Assembly: GCF_002967765.1 (NCBI RefSeq)
Contig: NZ_PUHY01000004.1
Span: 372,001-436,000 of the forward strand
Direction of reading: 5' to 3'
Length of the DNA stretch: 64,000 nucleotides
Source: Blastopirellula marina
Lineage (GTDB): Bacteria > Planctomycetota > Planctomycetia > Pirellulales > Pirellulaceae
Positions 35,239 to 45,046 of the stretch are shown here, in pieces. The position numbers and the translations under genes are program-made. The notes beneath the pieces were generated by a model. It was not told the DNA's origin. It saw nothing but the letters and a program-made list of their open reading frames with translations, and ran no database searches. Position 1 is the first letter of the stretch. Every line of letters begins with the position of its first letter.

Positions 35239-38200
35239 TCAAGTCGTGTTTTCGGCCGTCGTCTGGTTCTTCGGTTTGCTATCGAACATCTCTCCCAGTC
35301 CACGGAAGATAACGAAGAACGACGGCACGAAGAGCAGCGAGAAAAGTGTCGCGGCCATCATCCCGCCAACCACCGCATTGCCCACCGCCTGACGACTCGC
35401 CGCACCGGCCCCCGAAGCCACCAGCAGCGGTAGGAAGCCAAGGATCGAGGAGAACGCCGTCATCAGAATCGCGCGGAAGCGGAGTGTTGCCGCATTGATG
35501 GCCGATTCCAATAAACCTTTGCCATCGCGACGTTGTTCGGCGGCGAATTCGACAATTAAGATGGCATTCTTACTGGCTAAGGCAACGAGCAAGACCAAAC
35601 CAATTTGCGTGTACACATTGTTGTCCGCCCCGCGTGATAACAACGCCAATACCACGCCCAATGCCGACAACGGAACCACCGCGATCACCGCCATCGGACT
35701 GGTCCAGCTTTCATACTGAGCAGCCAGCACCAAGAAAACCAATGCGATGGAAAGAATCAAAATGAAAGTTGGGTTTTCTGTGAGCGAGGTCGATTCGCTG
35801 AGCAGCTTTTCCTGATACGACATCCCGGTCCACTGGAAGGAAACGCTACGGGGAAATTTCTCGGCAGCCATCTCTTCCATCAACTGAAGTGCCTGGCCGG
35901 AACTATGTCCGGGGGCAGGTTCGCCGTTGACTTGTGCACTAGGAAACAGATTGTAACGCTGGATAATCTGCGGACCGACGGTCTTCTCCACGGTCGTGAA
36001 GCTGCCCAATGGGATCATGTTCCCCTCGGCATTTCGGACTTCAAGCCGCAACAGATCGTCCGCTTCAATACGGTATTGGGGCGCGGCTTGAATTCGAACC
36101 TGCCACGTTCGCCCAAAGCGATTGAAGTCGTTCACATAGGCCGAGCCCATGAACGCCTGCATGGTGCTGAAGACCGAATTGAGCGGCACGTCCAGGCTCT
36201 TTACTTTGGTGCGATCGATATCGGCAAACAGCTGCGGAACGTTCGAGCGGAACGTCGTATTTAGACGCGTGAGGCCTGATTGCGAGTTACCATCGCGGAC
36301 CATTTCATCGGCCAGTGATTGCAGTGAGGTGAGCCCTGCCCCGCCGACATCTTGAATCTGCATTTGGAAGCCACTTGCGTTGCCGAGACCATCGATCGGT
36401 GGCGGAGGAAAGACCACAACCTGGGCTTCTTTCAATTGCGATAAGCTGACTTGAAGTCGCTTCAGGATCCCCATTTGACTGAGGGCTTGCGTTTGGCGGT
36501 CTTCCCACGGTTCGAACACGATCGCGACCATTCCGCTGTTTGACGCGGGAGTTCCACTAAGAATCGAATAGCCCGTCACCGAAACCCAATCGGCCACTCC
36601 CTCGGTCTCCGACATGATCTTGTCGACCTTCCGCATTAACGCATCGGTTCGTCCCTGCGAAGCGGTATCGGGAAGCTGAATATTTGCGAACGCGTACCCT
36701 TGGTCTTCGATCGGAAGGAAGCCACTCGGGACCGAACGTAACCCCATTCCGGTCAGGATTAATAACGCGAAGAAGATCACCATCGCAACGACGAGTCGAC
36801 GGACGAGGGCACCGACGATTCCGGTGTAGCCTTTGGTTACGTAATCGAACACGGAATTGAAACCGGAGAAGAATCGCTTCAAGATTCCATTGACCAGCGA
36901 GCCACAGAACCACCCACCGATTGCAACAACAATCGGCGCAATGACGGCCACCGCCCACGAGGTCATCCCGAAGCCGGTGAGGTATTGATACGCAAACCAG
37001 CAAGCGATTGCACCAAAGAGTAAGGCGATTACCGTACGCGGAACAAATTCGCCTCGCTTGGCGGTTTCTGCCGAGGGGCGAAGTAAAAGTCCACAAAGTG
37101 CTGGACTAAGCGAAAGCGCGTTGATCGTACTTAGCATCACCGCCGCGGAGATCGTCAAGGCGAATTGCTGATACATCTGGCCGACAATACCACCCATGAA
37201 TGCCGTCGGCACGAACACGGCGAGCAAGACCAGCGTGGTGGCGATCACCGGACCGGTGATTTCGTCCATCGCTTTCACCGCGGCCTCTTTCGACGAAAGA
37301 CCTGCATCCAAATGGCGGGCCGTGTTCTCCACCACCACAATGGCGTCGTCCACGACGATGCCGATCGCCAGGACAATTCCAAACAGTGTCAGCATGTTGA
37401 TCGAGAAGCCGAGCCCGGCCATCACGGCAAACGTTCCGATCAACGCGACCGGGATGGCGGCCGTGGGAACCAGCGTTGCTCGCCAGTCTTGGAGAAAGAT
37501 AAAGATGACCAGCACCACCAACAGCACGGCCATGAATAATGTGGTGTAAACCTCTTCGATGGAAGCTTCCACAAAGCGAGTGGTATCGAAAGGAATATCA
37601 TAGCTCATTCCTTCGGGGAACTTCTGCTTCATCTCCTCCATCTTGGCTTTCACTGCCACGGCCAGGTCGAGGGCGTTCGCCTCTGGCAGTTGATAAATGG
37701 CAATCGCCGAGCAGGGAGCTCCATTGGAATAAGCACGATAGTTGTAGGTCTGTGCTCCAAGTTCAACCGTCGCGACATCGCGGAGTCGAGTGATCCCCGA
37801 TCCTTCGTTCGTCTTGATGATCAGGTCTTCAAACTGGCTGGTCGATGCCAAGCGTCCCTGTGTGTTGATCACCATTTGAAACGCGGTGTCGTCTGAGGTT
37901 GGCGGTTCACCCACGCGTCCCGCTGGGACCTGTACGTTTTGTTCCTGGATAGCGGCAATCACGTCGCTGGTCGTGAGGTTTCTGGTTTTGAGCCGAGTCG
38001 GGTCGATCCAGACTCGCATGCTGTAGTTGGCCGCACCGAAGATGTTGATCGAACCAACGCCGTCGATTCGCCCCAGGTCATCGCGCATGTTGATGGTGGC
38101 GTAATTGCTGAGGAACAGCCCATCATGCAGCGGGTTCTCGGACGTGAGCGTGATGAACTGAACGATCTGCGTCGATTGCTTCTTCGTCGTCACCCCTTGG

Positions 38201-38571
38201 CGACGCACATCTTCCGGTAGCTTCGGCTCGGCAATCGCGACACGGTTTTGGACGAGCACCGTCGCCATATCCATATCAGTACCGGTCGCGAACGTCACGT
38301 TCAGCGTGTACGAACCGTCGTCGGAACAGGTCGACGACATGTACAACATGTTTTCAACGCCGTTCACTTCCTGCTCGATCGGCGAAGCGACCGTTTCCGC
38401 GATGACCTGTGGATTGGCACCAGGGTAAAACGCGGTGACCTGAACCGTTGGGGGAGTGATTTGCGGAAACTTGGCGACCGGAAGTGTTGTCTGAGCAACC
38501 GCCCCAGCGAGGACGATTACGATTGAGATAACGGTCGCAAAGATTGGCCGATGAATGAAGAAACGGGACAT
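35239..38571 (-). CDS. RND-family efflux transporter (HAE1/AcrB type)
   Basis: A 1110-residue inner-membrane pump subunit, about 60 residues longer than AcrB. The start SRFFIHRPIFATVISIVIVLAG is typical. GVGSINIFGAANYSMRVWID and FGIVLAIGIVVDDAIVVVENTAR (the TM4 motif with the paired Asp of proton transfer) mark the family. Between the TM6 and TM7 equivalents, residues about 500-560 contain two extra hydrophobic stretches. The protein ends with GNAVVGGMMAATLFSLLFVPSFF and a short polar tail. It lies 36 nt after its adaptor gene. It should export small hydrophobic compounds using proton force; the substrate is unknown. No outer-membrane TolC partner is present in the window. Confidence 0.95.
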   Translation of the reverse strand: MSRFFIHRPIFATVISIVIVLAGAVAQTTLPVAKFPQITPPTVQVTAFYPGANPQVIAETVASPIEQEVNGVENMLYMSSTCSDDGSYTLNVTFATGTDMDMATVLVQNRVAIAEPKLPEDVRRQGVTTKKQSTQIVQFITLTSENPLHDGLFLSNYATINMRDDLGRIDGVGSINIFGAANYSMRVWIDPTRLKTRNLTTSDVIAAIQEQNVQVPAGRVGEPPTSDDTAFQMVINTQGRLASTSQFEDLIIKTNEGSGITRLRDVATVELGAQTYNYRAYSNGAPCSAIAIYQLPEANALDLAVAVKAKMEEMKQKFPEGMSYDIPFDTTRFVEASIEEVYTTLFMAVLLVVLVIFIFLQDWRATLVPTAAIPVALIGTFAVMAGLGFSINMLTLFGIVLAIGIVVDDAIVVVENTARHLDAGLSSKEAAVKAMDEITGPVIATTLVLLAVFVPTAFMGGIVGQMYQQFALTISAAVMLSTINALSLSPALCGLLLRPSAETAKRGEFVPRTVIALLFGAIACWFAYQYLTGFGMTSWAVAVIAPIVVAIGGWFCGSLVNGILKRFFSGFNSVFDYVTKGYTGIVGALVRRLVVAMVIFFALLILTGMGLRSVPSGFLPIEDQGYAFANIQLPDTASQGRTDALMRKVDKIMSETEGVADWVSVTGYSILSGTPASNSGMVAIVFEPWEDRQTQALSQMGILKRLQVSLSQLKEAQVVVFPPPPIDGLGNASGFQMQIQDVGGAGLTSLQSLADEMVRDGNSQSGLTRLNTTFRSNVPQLFADIDRTKVKSLDVPLNSVFSTMQAFMGSAYVNDFNRFGRTWQVRIQAAPQYRIEADDLLRLEVRNAEGNMIPLGSFTTVEKTVGPQIIQRYNLFPSAQVNGEPAPGHSSGQALQLMEEMAAEKFPRSVSFQWTGMSYQEKLLSESTSLTENPTFILILSIALVFLVLAAQYESWTSPMAVIAVVPLSALGVVLALLSRGADNNVYTQIGLVLLVALASKNAILIVEFAAEQRRDGKGLLESAINAATLRFRAILMTAFSSILGFLPLLVASGAGAASRQAVGNAVVGGMMAATLFSLLFVPSFFVIFRGLGEMFDSKPKNQTTAENTT

Positions 38572-38607
38572 GCGCGCGATTCCAACCCGAGTAGAGCGAG
38601 TGATGGG

Positions 38608-39879
38608 TTACGAAGTCGATTCTGGCTGCGTCGGAGTGGGTTGTTCCGGCTGCGAGTCCTTCGAGTCTGACTTGGGTGGTTCGGGGACTTGTGGATTCAG
38701 GAGTGAATCGTCGATGGTCAGCTCGATCGGCTTGCCAGGATTCACAATCGCATTGGGTCGGGACATCTGAACCCCGTCGATAATCACGCGATCTTCCGCC
38801 TTCAAACCATTGAGTACCACGATCATCGATCCAAACTTATTGCCAGGTTCGATGTCGCGTCGCTCGACCTTGTTCTCGTCGTTTACGATCAGCACATAGG
38901 TGCCCGCCTGATCGAATCCGGTTGCTCTTTCCGGAATCAGGAGAGCGTCTTTGAGGTCGCCTGTCTTCACCCGAATGCGAACAAACAAGCCCGGTAAGAT
39001 CTTGCGATCTGGGTTGGCGAACTTACCTCGCACGGCATACGTCCCGGTACTTTGATCCACTGCGAGATCCGCGTAGTTGAACGTTCCGTAGAATGGGAAC
39101 CCTTCGTCGGTTGCCCGGGCGAGGTACAAGGGAACGACTTCGTCTTTCGACTTTTCGCGTTCCTCAGAGGATTGAAGGTCAATGAATTTCAGAAACGCGC
39201 GTTCACTGACTGAGAAGTTGGCGTAGATTTCGTCGTACGAAACAACCGTCGTCAAATGCGATGCTGGGCTCGACGTGACAAGATTGCCTTGTTTGACCAT
39301 CGTCTTGCCGACGGTACCGGAGATAGGAGAACGAACCTCGGTGTATTCCAGGTTCAGCTTCGCTTCATCGCGTCGGGCTTTGGCGGCTTCGATCTCGGCT
39401 TGTGAACCGTCGTATTCCGCTTTCGCCGCCACCAGGTTCGTTTCCGGCGTGGCTTTCTTCTCGAAGAGTGTTTTCTGGCGATCGTATTCGATCTTCGCTT
39501 TGTTTTCGGCAACCTCGCGGAGCTTCAAGTCGGCTTCGGCGAGGTCGTATTCGGCTTGGTACTTGGCCTTCTCGATGATGAAGAGAATGTCGCCTGCTTT
39601 CACATCGTCGTTGGGCTCGAAGCGGACCTCTTCCAAGATCCCTTGCACCCGGGCCATGATTTCGACTTGCTGAACGGCTTCGGTCGTGCCGGTCTCTTCC
39701 GCGTAAATCGAAACATCGCGTACCAGTGGTAACGCAACGTCGACCTCCGGCGGAGGAGGGGCTTTGAATTCGTTGGACGGCGCACATCCGGCGGCCGTCC
39801 AACTAGCAAGCAAAGCGAAGCACATCACCAAACAAAACAACGGACGATCCGAGGATCGCAAATCAACGGTGTAGGGCAT
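38608..39879 (-). CDS. RND pump periplasmic adaptor (membrane fusion protein), lipoprotein
   Basis: A 423-residue AcrA/MexA-type adaptor. The ATG at 39877-39879 has AAGGA six bases upstream; the in-frame TTG at 39894 is less likely. A lipobox (WTAAGC) anchors it to the membrane. Residues form a lipoyl/biotinyl half (EIMARVQGILEEVRFEPNDDVKAGD), an alpha hairpin coiled coil (YDLAEADLKLREVAENKAKIEYDRQ), the second lipoyl half (RSPISGTVGKTMVKQGNLV) and beta-barrel/membrane-proximal domains. The C-terminus is Pro/Ser/Gln-rich. It links the RND transporter encoded next to an outer-membrane channel encoded elsewhere. Confidence 0.94.
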   Translation of the reverse strand: MPYTVDLRSSDRPLFCLVMCFALLASWTAAGCAPSNEFKAPPPPEVDVALPLVRDVSIYAEETGTTEAVQQVEIMARVQGILEEVRFEPNDDVKAGDILFIIEKAKYQAEYDLAEADLKLREVAENKAKIEYDRQKTLFEKKATPETNLVAAKAEYDGSQAEIEAAKARRDEAKLNLEYTEVRSPISGTVGKTMVKQGNLVTSSPASHLTTVVSYDEIYANFSVSERAFLKFIDLQSSEEREKSKDEVVPLYLARATDEGFPFYGTFNYADLAVDQSTGTYAVRGKFANPDRKILPGLFVRIRVKTGDLKDALLIPERATGFDQAGTYVLIVNDENKVERRDIEPGNKFGSMIVVLNGLKAEDRVIIDGVQMSRPNAIVNPGKPIELTIDDSLLNPQVPEPPKSDSKDSQPEQPTPTQPESTS

Positions 39880-39919
39880 GGTGTCCTTCAGCAAGTGAAA
39901 TCGTCGGGGACCGCAAGCT

Positions 39920-41440
39920 TTAGAATTCGACGCCGTACTTTTGCGTCATCTTGCGGCGAATGTCTGCCGTTGCCCCGTCTAGTTCACTAATCACAACGTT
40001 CGCCGAGCGAGCACCTTTGATGTTCTCTTCCGTGCGAACTTGCGATTGCAGCTTGGCCGTTCGTTCCCAGTCTGGCGTGGCACTCCACCCGTTCCAGCTG
40101 TATCCACCACTCCAGTCCGTGACACCGATCGGGGTGGAATAAGTCGAGATGTCGTACTGTTCGGGCACTTGTTGCGAACGAACGCGTTTGCGAGCTGCTG
40201 CGTCGGTCACGTCGGTGCTACCACCTCGTAAGGTGTCGGAAACATACTTGCCGTAAGCAAGCAGTTCCGGATCGACGTTGGCGATCGGTAAACGATCGAT
40301 TCGACGAGCATACTTATCGAACCACACGCTGATTTGGCCAAGTGTGGTGCGATGCTTTTTGTCGCTTCGCAGTTCATCCAGCAGCGAAACGACGGACGTG
40401 TAATATAGCTTTGAGGCAGCGATCGTCAAGTCTTTCTCCGATTGAGTTTCCGCTTCCTGAGGATCGCCCTTCGTCTTGGCCACCGCCTCTTGCAGCGAAG
40501 GTGGCGTTTCGACCAGGCTCAAAATACGTCGCAAGCCACTTGGATAAAGCGTGCCGGTCAACTGGATGGTCTTGCCGTTGATGCTTGGCTTCCAATCACG
40601 CACTTCGTCGATCATCATTCCTTGCCGACCGAGAACTTCCAACAGCAGCGGCTTGGCGGCGTCGCCCAGAAGACTAATGTCGCTGGCGAAGTCGACCTTC
40701 ACGGCACCCACCATGTTTTGGTTGACGGTCACACCCAACGAGATACCGCGGATGCTGGCCAATGCTTCGGCCAACTTATCGAGATCAATGTCTTTGCCTT
40801 TGAGCGATTCCATCTCGTTCAAACGAGGACGAATCTGGCCTGCGGAAACGGCATGGGTCAGATCAAGAGCAACAATGATCGGCGAGCCGTTGTCGGCAAA
40901 TGTTTCTGCTTCCGACAGGTAGGGGCTCAAACCACGCAGCGAATTGTCGTAGTAGCGATTGATCCATTGAGCCGCATCTTGGCGATTGGCTGGCATGCCG
41001 TAGCCAATGATGTTCTCCAGAAACTTCACGATGTAGATGTCGCCTGGAATCACGGCGACCGAGCGATTCGCGATCATGTCGGTAGTTCCTTGGTAACGCA
41101 CGGCAACTTTGGCCATGGAAGGATCGTAAGCCAGCTTCATCAAGCCCACTTGCCAGTCGGCTTGCTTGCTCGCCAAGTCGAGCTTTGCAGCCGCGACAAA
41201 TTCCAATGCCTGGGGGGGAACCATTTCCAGGCCTGCCTCGAATGACTTTTCCTGCTTGGCTCGCCAATTCTCCGACTTACCGAGCGGGCTGTTTTGCAGC
41301 TTGTTGACATCGATAAATACGATCGTATTGGCCCCGTCGGGAATACGTTTGGTCAACTCGCGAAACTGGGCCTGAGAAAGAGAAGTGAGCGTGCTGGAAA
41401 AAAGCAGCGCCAAGGAAACCCAAAGAAAAGGGCGAATCAT
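39920..41440 (-). CDS. Secreted planctomycete protein of unknown function
   Basis: A 506-residue protein with a Sec signal peptide (FLWVSLALLFSSTLTSLSQA). I do not recognise a named domain. Visible features are IPDGANTIVFIDVNKLQNSP near the N-terminus, ANRSVAVIPGDIYIVKFLENIIGYGMP, a long alternating helical middle, and a C-terminal region with GVTDWSGGYSWNGWSATPDW. No metal or heme motif is seen. The opening segment recalls periplasmic proteins built of repeated alpha/beta modules found across planctomycetes (impression only). It is the first gene of the operon, 40 nt before the RND adaptor gene, which suggests a role linked to export. That is inference. Confidence 0.8.
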   Translation of the reverse strand: MIRPFLWVSLALLFSSTLTSLSQAQFRELTKRIPDGANTIVFIDVNKLQNSPLGKSENWRAKQEKSFEAGLEMVPPQALEFVAAAKLDLASKQADWQVGLMKLAYDPSMAKVAVRYQGTTDMIANRSVAVIPGDIYIVKFLENIIGYGMPANRQDAAQWINRYYDNSLRGLSPYLSEAETFADNGSPIIVALDLTHAVSAGQIRPRLNEMESLKGKDIDLDKLAEALASIRGISLGVTVNQNMVGAVKVDFASDISLLGDAAKPLLLEVLGRQGMMIDEVRDWKPSINGKTIQLTGTLYPSGLRRILSLVETPPSLQEAVAKTKGDPQEAETQSEKDLTIAASKLYYTSVVSLLDELRSDKKHRTTLGQISVWFDKYARRIDRLPIANVDPELLAYGKYVSDTLRGGSTDVTDAAARKRVRSQQVPEQYDISTYSTPIGVTDWSGGYSWNGWSATPDWERTAKLQSQVRTEENIKGARSANVVISELDGATADIRRKMTQKYGVEF

Positions 41441-41604
41441 AGTTGTCTGTCCTGCAGTAGGGTCATCGAGGAAAAGATCACATTAAGCGAATCATGACCC
41501 ACCTAGTTTAACAACTGATAGAGCGCGAAACTACGTATTTTAAGGCAGTTCTTATGAAGGAATATCGAGGTTTTCCCTGACGCTTGTCGAAACGAGCGAC
41601 GTTG

Positions 41605-42081
41605 TTAGAGCCAGGTTCGAACTATCTCTTCCACGTGGTCTCCTTCCAGGGTTTCGTGGGCGAGAAGGTCGTCGACAATCGCAGCCAAGGCGGCCCAATG
41701 GCGATCGTCATCCAACAGCTCGTAGATCGATCGTGTCGTTCTTTCGAGGTAGGTGACTCGTTTTTGCGGCGCAGGGACAATCGTTTCGGCCGCCTCCCAG
41801 GCGGCTTGCCAGTCGCCCGCCCACTCTTCCTGGAAGCCTGGGTGGTACGGTTCGCCTGTGTGGATCATCTCGGCGACGGGACCCGCTAAAGCAACCAGAA
41901 CCATCTTTTTGCGGATCTCTTTACCCGTGAAAAGATCGAGCGGCCATTCAACTTGGATCTCGGCAAAGCGATCGGGACCATCGTCCTTATCAGGCTCGAT
42001 GGTCACATGACGCACGCGGGCACCCACAAGAATCGCTAAAAGCGCATGTCCAGCTTCGTGATAGGCGTTGATTTCTTCCAT
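41605..42081 (-). CDS. Small stand-alone M41 (FtsH-peptidase-like) protein
   Basis: A 158-residue cytosolic protein. It opens with the zinc motif HEAGH (H8, E9, H12) in NAYHEAGHALLAILVGARV. LVALAGPVAEMIHTG resembles the helix after the FtsH active site, and D90 in WAGDWQAAWEAAE matches the third zinc ligand (the SNDLxxAT aspartate of FtsH). There is no AAA domain and no transmembrane helix, so it is a free peptidase-like domain, about two-thirds of the usual M41 length. Substrates are unknown. It is divergent from the chemosensory operon. The ATG start at 42081 follows a weak ribosome-binding site. Confidence 0.75.
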   Translation of the reverse strand: MEEINAYHEAGHALLAILVGARVRHVTIEPDKDDGPDRFAEIQVEWPLDLFTGKEIRKKMVLVALAGPVAEMIHTGEPYHPGFQEEWAGDWQAAWEAAETIVPAPQKRVTYLERTTRSIYELLDDDRHWAALAAIVDDLLAHETLEGDHVEEIVRTWL

Positions 42082-42406
42082 GGTCTGATTCTACGAAAAT
42101 TCCCTTTACCTATCAGCGGAGGTCGTTGGTAAACCACTTGGTCAGAGGGTCGAAATGCCGTTTGCGATCGATGCAAACTCTGTGCTGGCTTGCTACTTAG
42201 GCGTCCCCCATATGGGCAGAACGGATTCATTAGATAAGCGATAGAGTTTGTTGCGAAAAGCGGCATGGCAAGAGTAATCGATACAGCTGGACCTCGAAGA
42301 ATGCGCTAAGCCGAAATTCGTATTTTGCGTCGTCTATCCGCTGCGCATTCCTCTACGCACGACCTAAATCTATGCAAACCGACACCTGTACGTGGAGAGA
42401 TAACCA
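42082..42406. promoter_or_regulatory. Divergent promoter region before the chemosensory operon
   Basis: A 325-base gene-free stretch. A small perfect inverted repeat GTTTGC/GCAAAC (42160-42165 and 42173-42178, 7-base loop) may be an operator or weak hairpin. GGAGAGA (42394-42400) is the cheA ribosome-binding site, six bases before its ATG. No consensus promoter was recognised. Confidence 0.45.
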
Positions 42407-45046
42407 ATGTCGTTTGACGACCCAGCACTATTAGCCGAGTTTGTGACGGAATCACGCGAGCATCTTGCCGACGTTGAAGGGCAATTGCTTGAAATCGAGT
42501 CCGGCGGAGCGGATATCGATGTCGATTTAGTCAACAAGGTTTTCCGTGCAATCCACTCCATCAAAGGGGCTGCCGGTTTCATGGGGTTGACTCGAATTAA
42601 CGAGTTGTCTCATGCCTTGGAAAACGTCCTCGGCAAAATGCGAACCAAAGAGCTCGCGCCCAGCTCGACCATCATCGATGTGATGCTCAAGGCCGCCGAT
42701 GCCCTTTCGGGGCTCATTAACGATGTCGAAAACTCGAATGAGGTCGACGTCGCCCATCATATCGTGCTGCTCAACGAGATCAACGACGGACCAAGCGAAG
42801 CTGTCACCATCGAAGCTGATACGACTCCGGAAACGATTAGCAAACCGGAAGACCATATTCCGATTCACGAAGCCACGCCGATCGTGGAAGAGAAGGCACC
42901 AGTCGAAGCACCCACGCCAAGCCGAACTCCGCATGTCGAATCAAGCATTCGTGTGCCGGTGGGTGTCTTAGATCGCTTGATGAACCTGGCCGGTGAATTG
43001 GTTCTTGGACGTAACCAGTTGTTGCAAACGGTTAGCAATGTCGAGAGCAGTGGCATGCAGGCGGTCGCCGCACGCATGGATCAAGTGACCAGCGAGTTGC
43101 AAGAAGCGATCATGCAGACCCGCATGCAGCCGATCGGCAACGTGTTTAACAAGTTTCCACGCGTTGTCCGCGACCTTTCCGCGAAGCTGGGCAAACATTG
43201 TCAAGTGGTTATGGAAGGTGGCGAGGTCGAAGTCGACAAGACAATCATTGAGGCCATCGGCGATCCGCTTACCCACATGGTTCGCAACTCGGTCGATCAT
43301 GGCGTCGAGATGCCAGAGTTGCGAATGAAGAATGGTAAGGAAGCAACCGGCACAATTACGCTGCGTGCTTACCATCAAGCCGGTAAGGTTCGCATCGATA
43401 TCTGTGACGATGGTGGTGGGATCGATACCAACCGACTCAAGAACAAGGCGGTCAGCAAAGGCATTATCACGGCCGAACGTGCGGCTCAAATGTCGGAACG
43501 AGATGCCGTCTGGCTGATATTCCATCCTGGTTTCTCGACTGCCGAGAAGATCAGTGACGTCAGCGGACGTGGTGTCGGCATGGACGTGGTGCGAACCAAT
43601 ATCGAAAAGATTGGTGGTGCCGTCGATATTGAGACAAAGCTCGGCACGGGAACGACCGTTCAAATAACGCTACCGCTGACACTGGCCATCATTCCTTCGA
43701 TGCTGATTCGCAGCAATATGCGACGTTTCGCGATTCCGCAGGTCAATATCGTGGAACTTGTTCGCGTTCGTGCCAGCGAGACCAACCAACGCATCAGCAA
43801 AGTGAAGGGGGCTCACGTTCTTCGACTACGAGGTGCCCTGCTACCACTGGTGGAACTGGACGAAGTCATGAACTTCCATCAAGCAGGGACTGGCCTTGGT
43901 TTCGGAGACAAGGCGCGCCAAATCGTTGTCGTCGAAAGTGGACAGTTCCGCTACGGACTTGTTGTCGACGAGATCGACGACTCGGAAGAAATCGTTGTGA
44001 AGCCGCTCGGACGCCACCTCAAGTCGTGCACTTGTTTGGCTGGAGCGACAATTCTGGGCGATGGCCACGTGGCACCGATTCTCGATGTGTCGGGAATTGC
44101 CGCCAAGAGCGATCTGCGAACCCACGAACAAGAGACGACGAAAGCCGAGTCTGGCGAAGATTCGTATCAAAAGGGAGAACGTCAATCGTTGTTGATGTTC
44201 AGCAATTCGCCGCGTGATCTGTTCGCGATTCCGATGAGTCTGATCGCTCGTATCGAACGCATTCGCACCGAGCAAATCGATACGATTGGTGGTCAAGCAC
44301 TGCTTCAGTACCGCGGAACTTCCTTACCTTTGCTGGATGTTGGCGAATTTATCAAAGCTCAGCCGCGTCCGGAAACACAGCACGTCCATGTTGTGGTCTT
44401 CCAGATTCAAGGCCGTGAGATTGGCCTGATTGCTGCCGACTTGAACGATATCCTCGATATCTACGTCGAAATCGATGGCAACACGTTCCGCGAACCAGGC
44501 GTTGCCGGATCGATGGTGGTGGAAGAAAAGACCGTCCGCGTGCTCGATCTCTACGAACTGGCCCTGGCCTCTCATCCAAAGTGGTTCGAAGACAAGCCAA
44601 AAGCCCACGTGCACGTCGAAGAGGAACCGTACCACATCCTGTTGGTCGAGGACTCGTCCTTCTTCCGTAAGCAAGCCAAAGAGTATCTCGTCTCCGAAGG
44701 ATTCCACGTTGTGGACGTCGAAGACGGACAAGCTGGTTGGGACTTGCTTACCTCTGGCGAAGAGCACATTGACCTGGTGATCACCGACATCGAAATGCCG
44801 CGAATGAACGGCTTCGAGTTGACTCGCAAGATCAAGACCGACCCGCATTTGCAGGTGCTGCCGGTGATTGCATTGACGTCGCTTGCTAGTGACGAAGATC
44901 AGCAAACCGGCCGAGAAGCTGGTGTGGATGACTATCAAATCAAAATGAATCGCGAACGTGTCATGGCCGCCACTTGGCGTCTGCTGACACAGAACGCTCG
45001 TCCCCGTACAAAACAAACCGTTGTCGCCGAAGGATGTCTATCATGA
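42407..45046 (+). CDS. cheA: CheA-type chemosensory histidine kinase with two CheW modules and a fused receiver
   Basis: An 879-residue kinase. Hpt domain about 1-110 with phosphorylated H50 (AIHSIKGAAGFMGL); a Pro/Glu/Thr-rich linker with no P2 domain; dimerisation helices about 185-255 (LMNLAGELVLGRNQL); HATPase about 255-395 (DPLTHMVRNSVDHGVE, DVSGRGVGMDVVRTNI); a CheW domain about 400-535; a second CheW-like module about 585-720 (LLMFSNSPRDLFAIPMSLIARI); and a C-terminal receiver about 745-865 with D794 (LVITDIEMPRMNG) and Lys in DYQIKMN. The fused receiver may replace a separate CheY, as in FrzE-like kinases. It leads an operon with cheW, MCP, cheB and cheR. Its stop overlaps the cheW start (ATGA). 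Confidence 0.95.
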   Translation: MSFDDPALLAEFVTESREHLADVEGQLLEIESGGADIDVDLVNKVFRAIHSIKGAAGFMGLTRINELSHALENVLGKMRTKELAPSSTIIDVMLKAADALSGLINDVENSNEVDVAHHIVLLNEINDGPSEAVTIEADTTPETISKPEDHIPIHEATPIVEEKAPVEAPTPSRTPHVESSIRVPVGVLDRLMNLAGELVLGRNQLLQTVSNVESSGMQAVAARMDQVTSELQEAIMQTRMQPIGNVFNKFPRVVRDLSAKLGKHCQVVMEGGEVEVDKTIIEAIGDPLTHMVRNSVDHGVEMPELRMKNGKEATGTITLRAYHQAGKVRIDICDDGGGIDTNRLKNKAVSKGIITAERAAQMSERDAVWLIFHPGFSTAEKISDVSGRGVGMDVVRTNIEKIGGAVDIETKLGTGTTVQITLPLTLAIIPSMLIRSNMRRFAIPQVNIVELVRVRASETNQRISKVKGAHVLRLRGALLPLVELDEVMNFHQAGTGLGFGDKARQIVVVESGQFRYGLVVDEIDDSEEIVVKPLGRHLKSCTCLAGATILGDGHVAPILDVSGIAAKSDLRTHEQETTKAESGEDSYQKGERQSLLMFSNSPRDLFAIPMSLIARIERIRTEQIDTIGGQALLQYRGTSLPLLDVGEFIKAQPRPETQHVHVVVFQIQGREIGLIAADLNDILDIYVEIDGNTFREPGVAGSMVVEEKTVRVLDLYELALASHPKWFEDKPKAHVHVEEEPYHILLVEDSSFFRKQAKEYLVSEGFHVVDVEDGQAGWDLLTSGEEHIDLVITDIEMPRMNGFELTRKIKTDPHLQVLPVIALTSLASDEDQQTGREAGVDDYQIKMNRERVMAATWRLLTQNARPRTKQTVVAEGCLS

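Noticed and set aside
40442-41245. A 267-codon plus-strand frame.
   Set aside because: It lies opposite the secreted protein at 39920-41440, which has a signal peptide and operon context; the plus product is His/Gln/Arg-rich without a recognisable motif.
42968-43663. A 231-codon minus-strand frame.
   Set aside because: Antisense of cheA through its conserved kinase core; no motif of its own.
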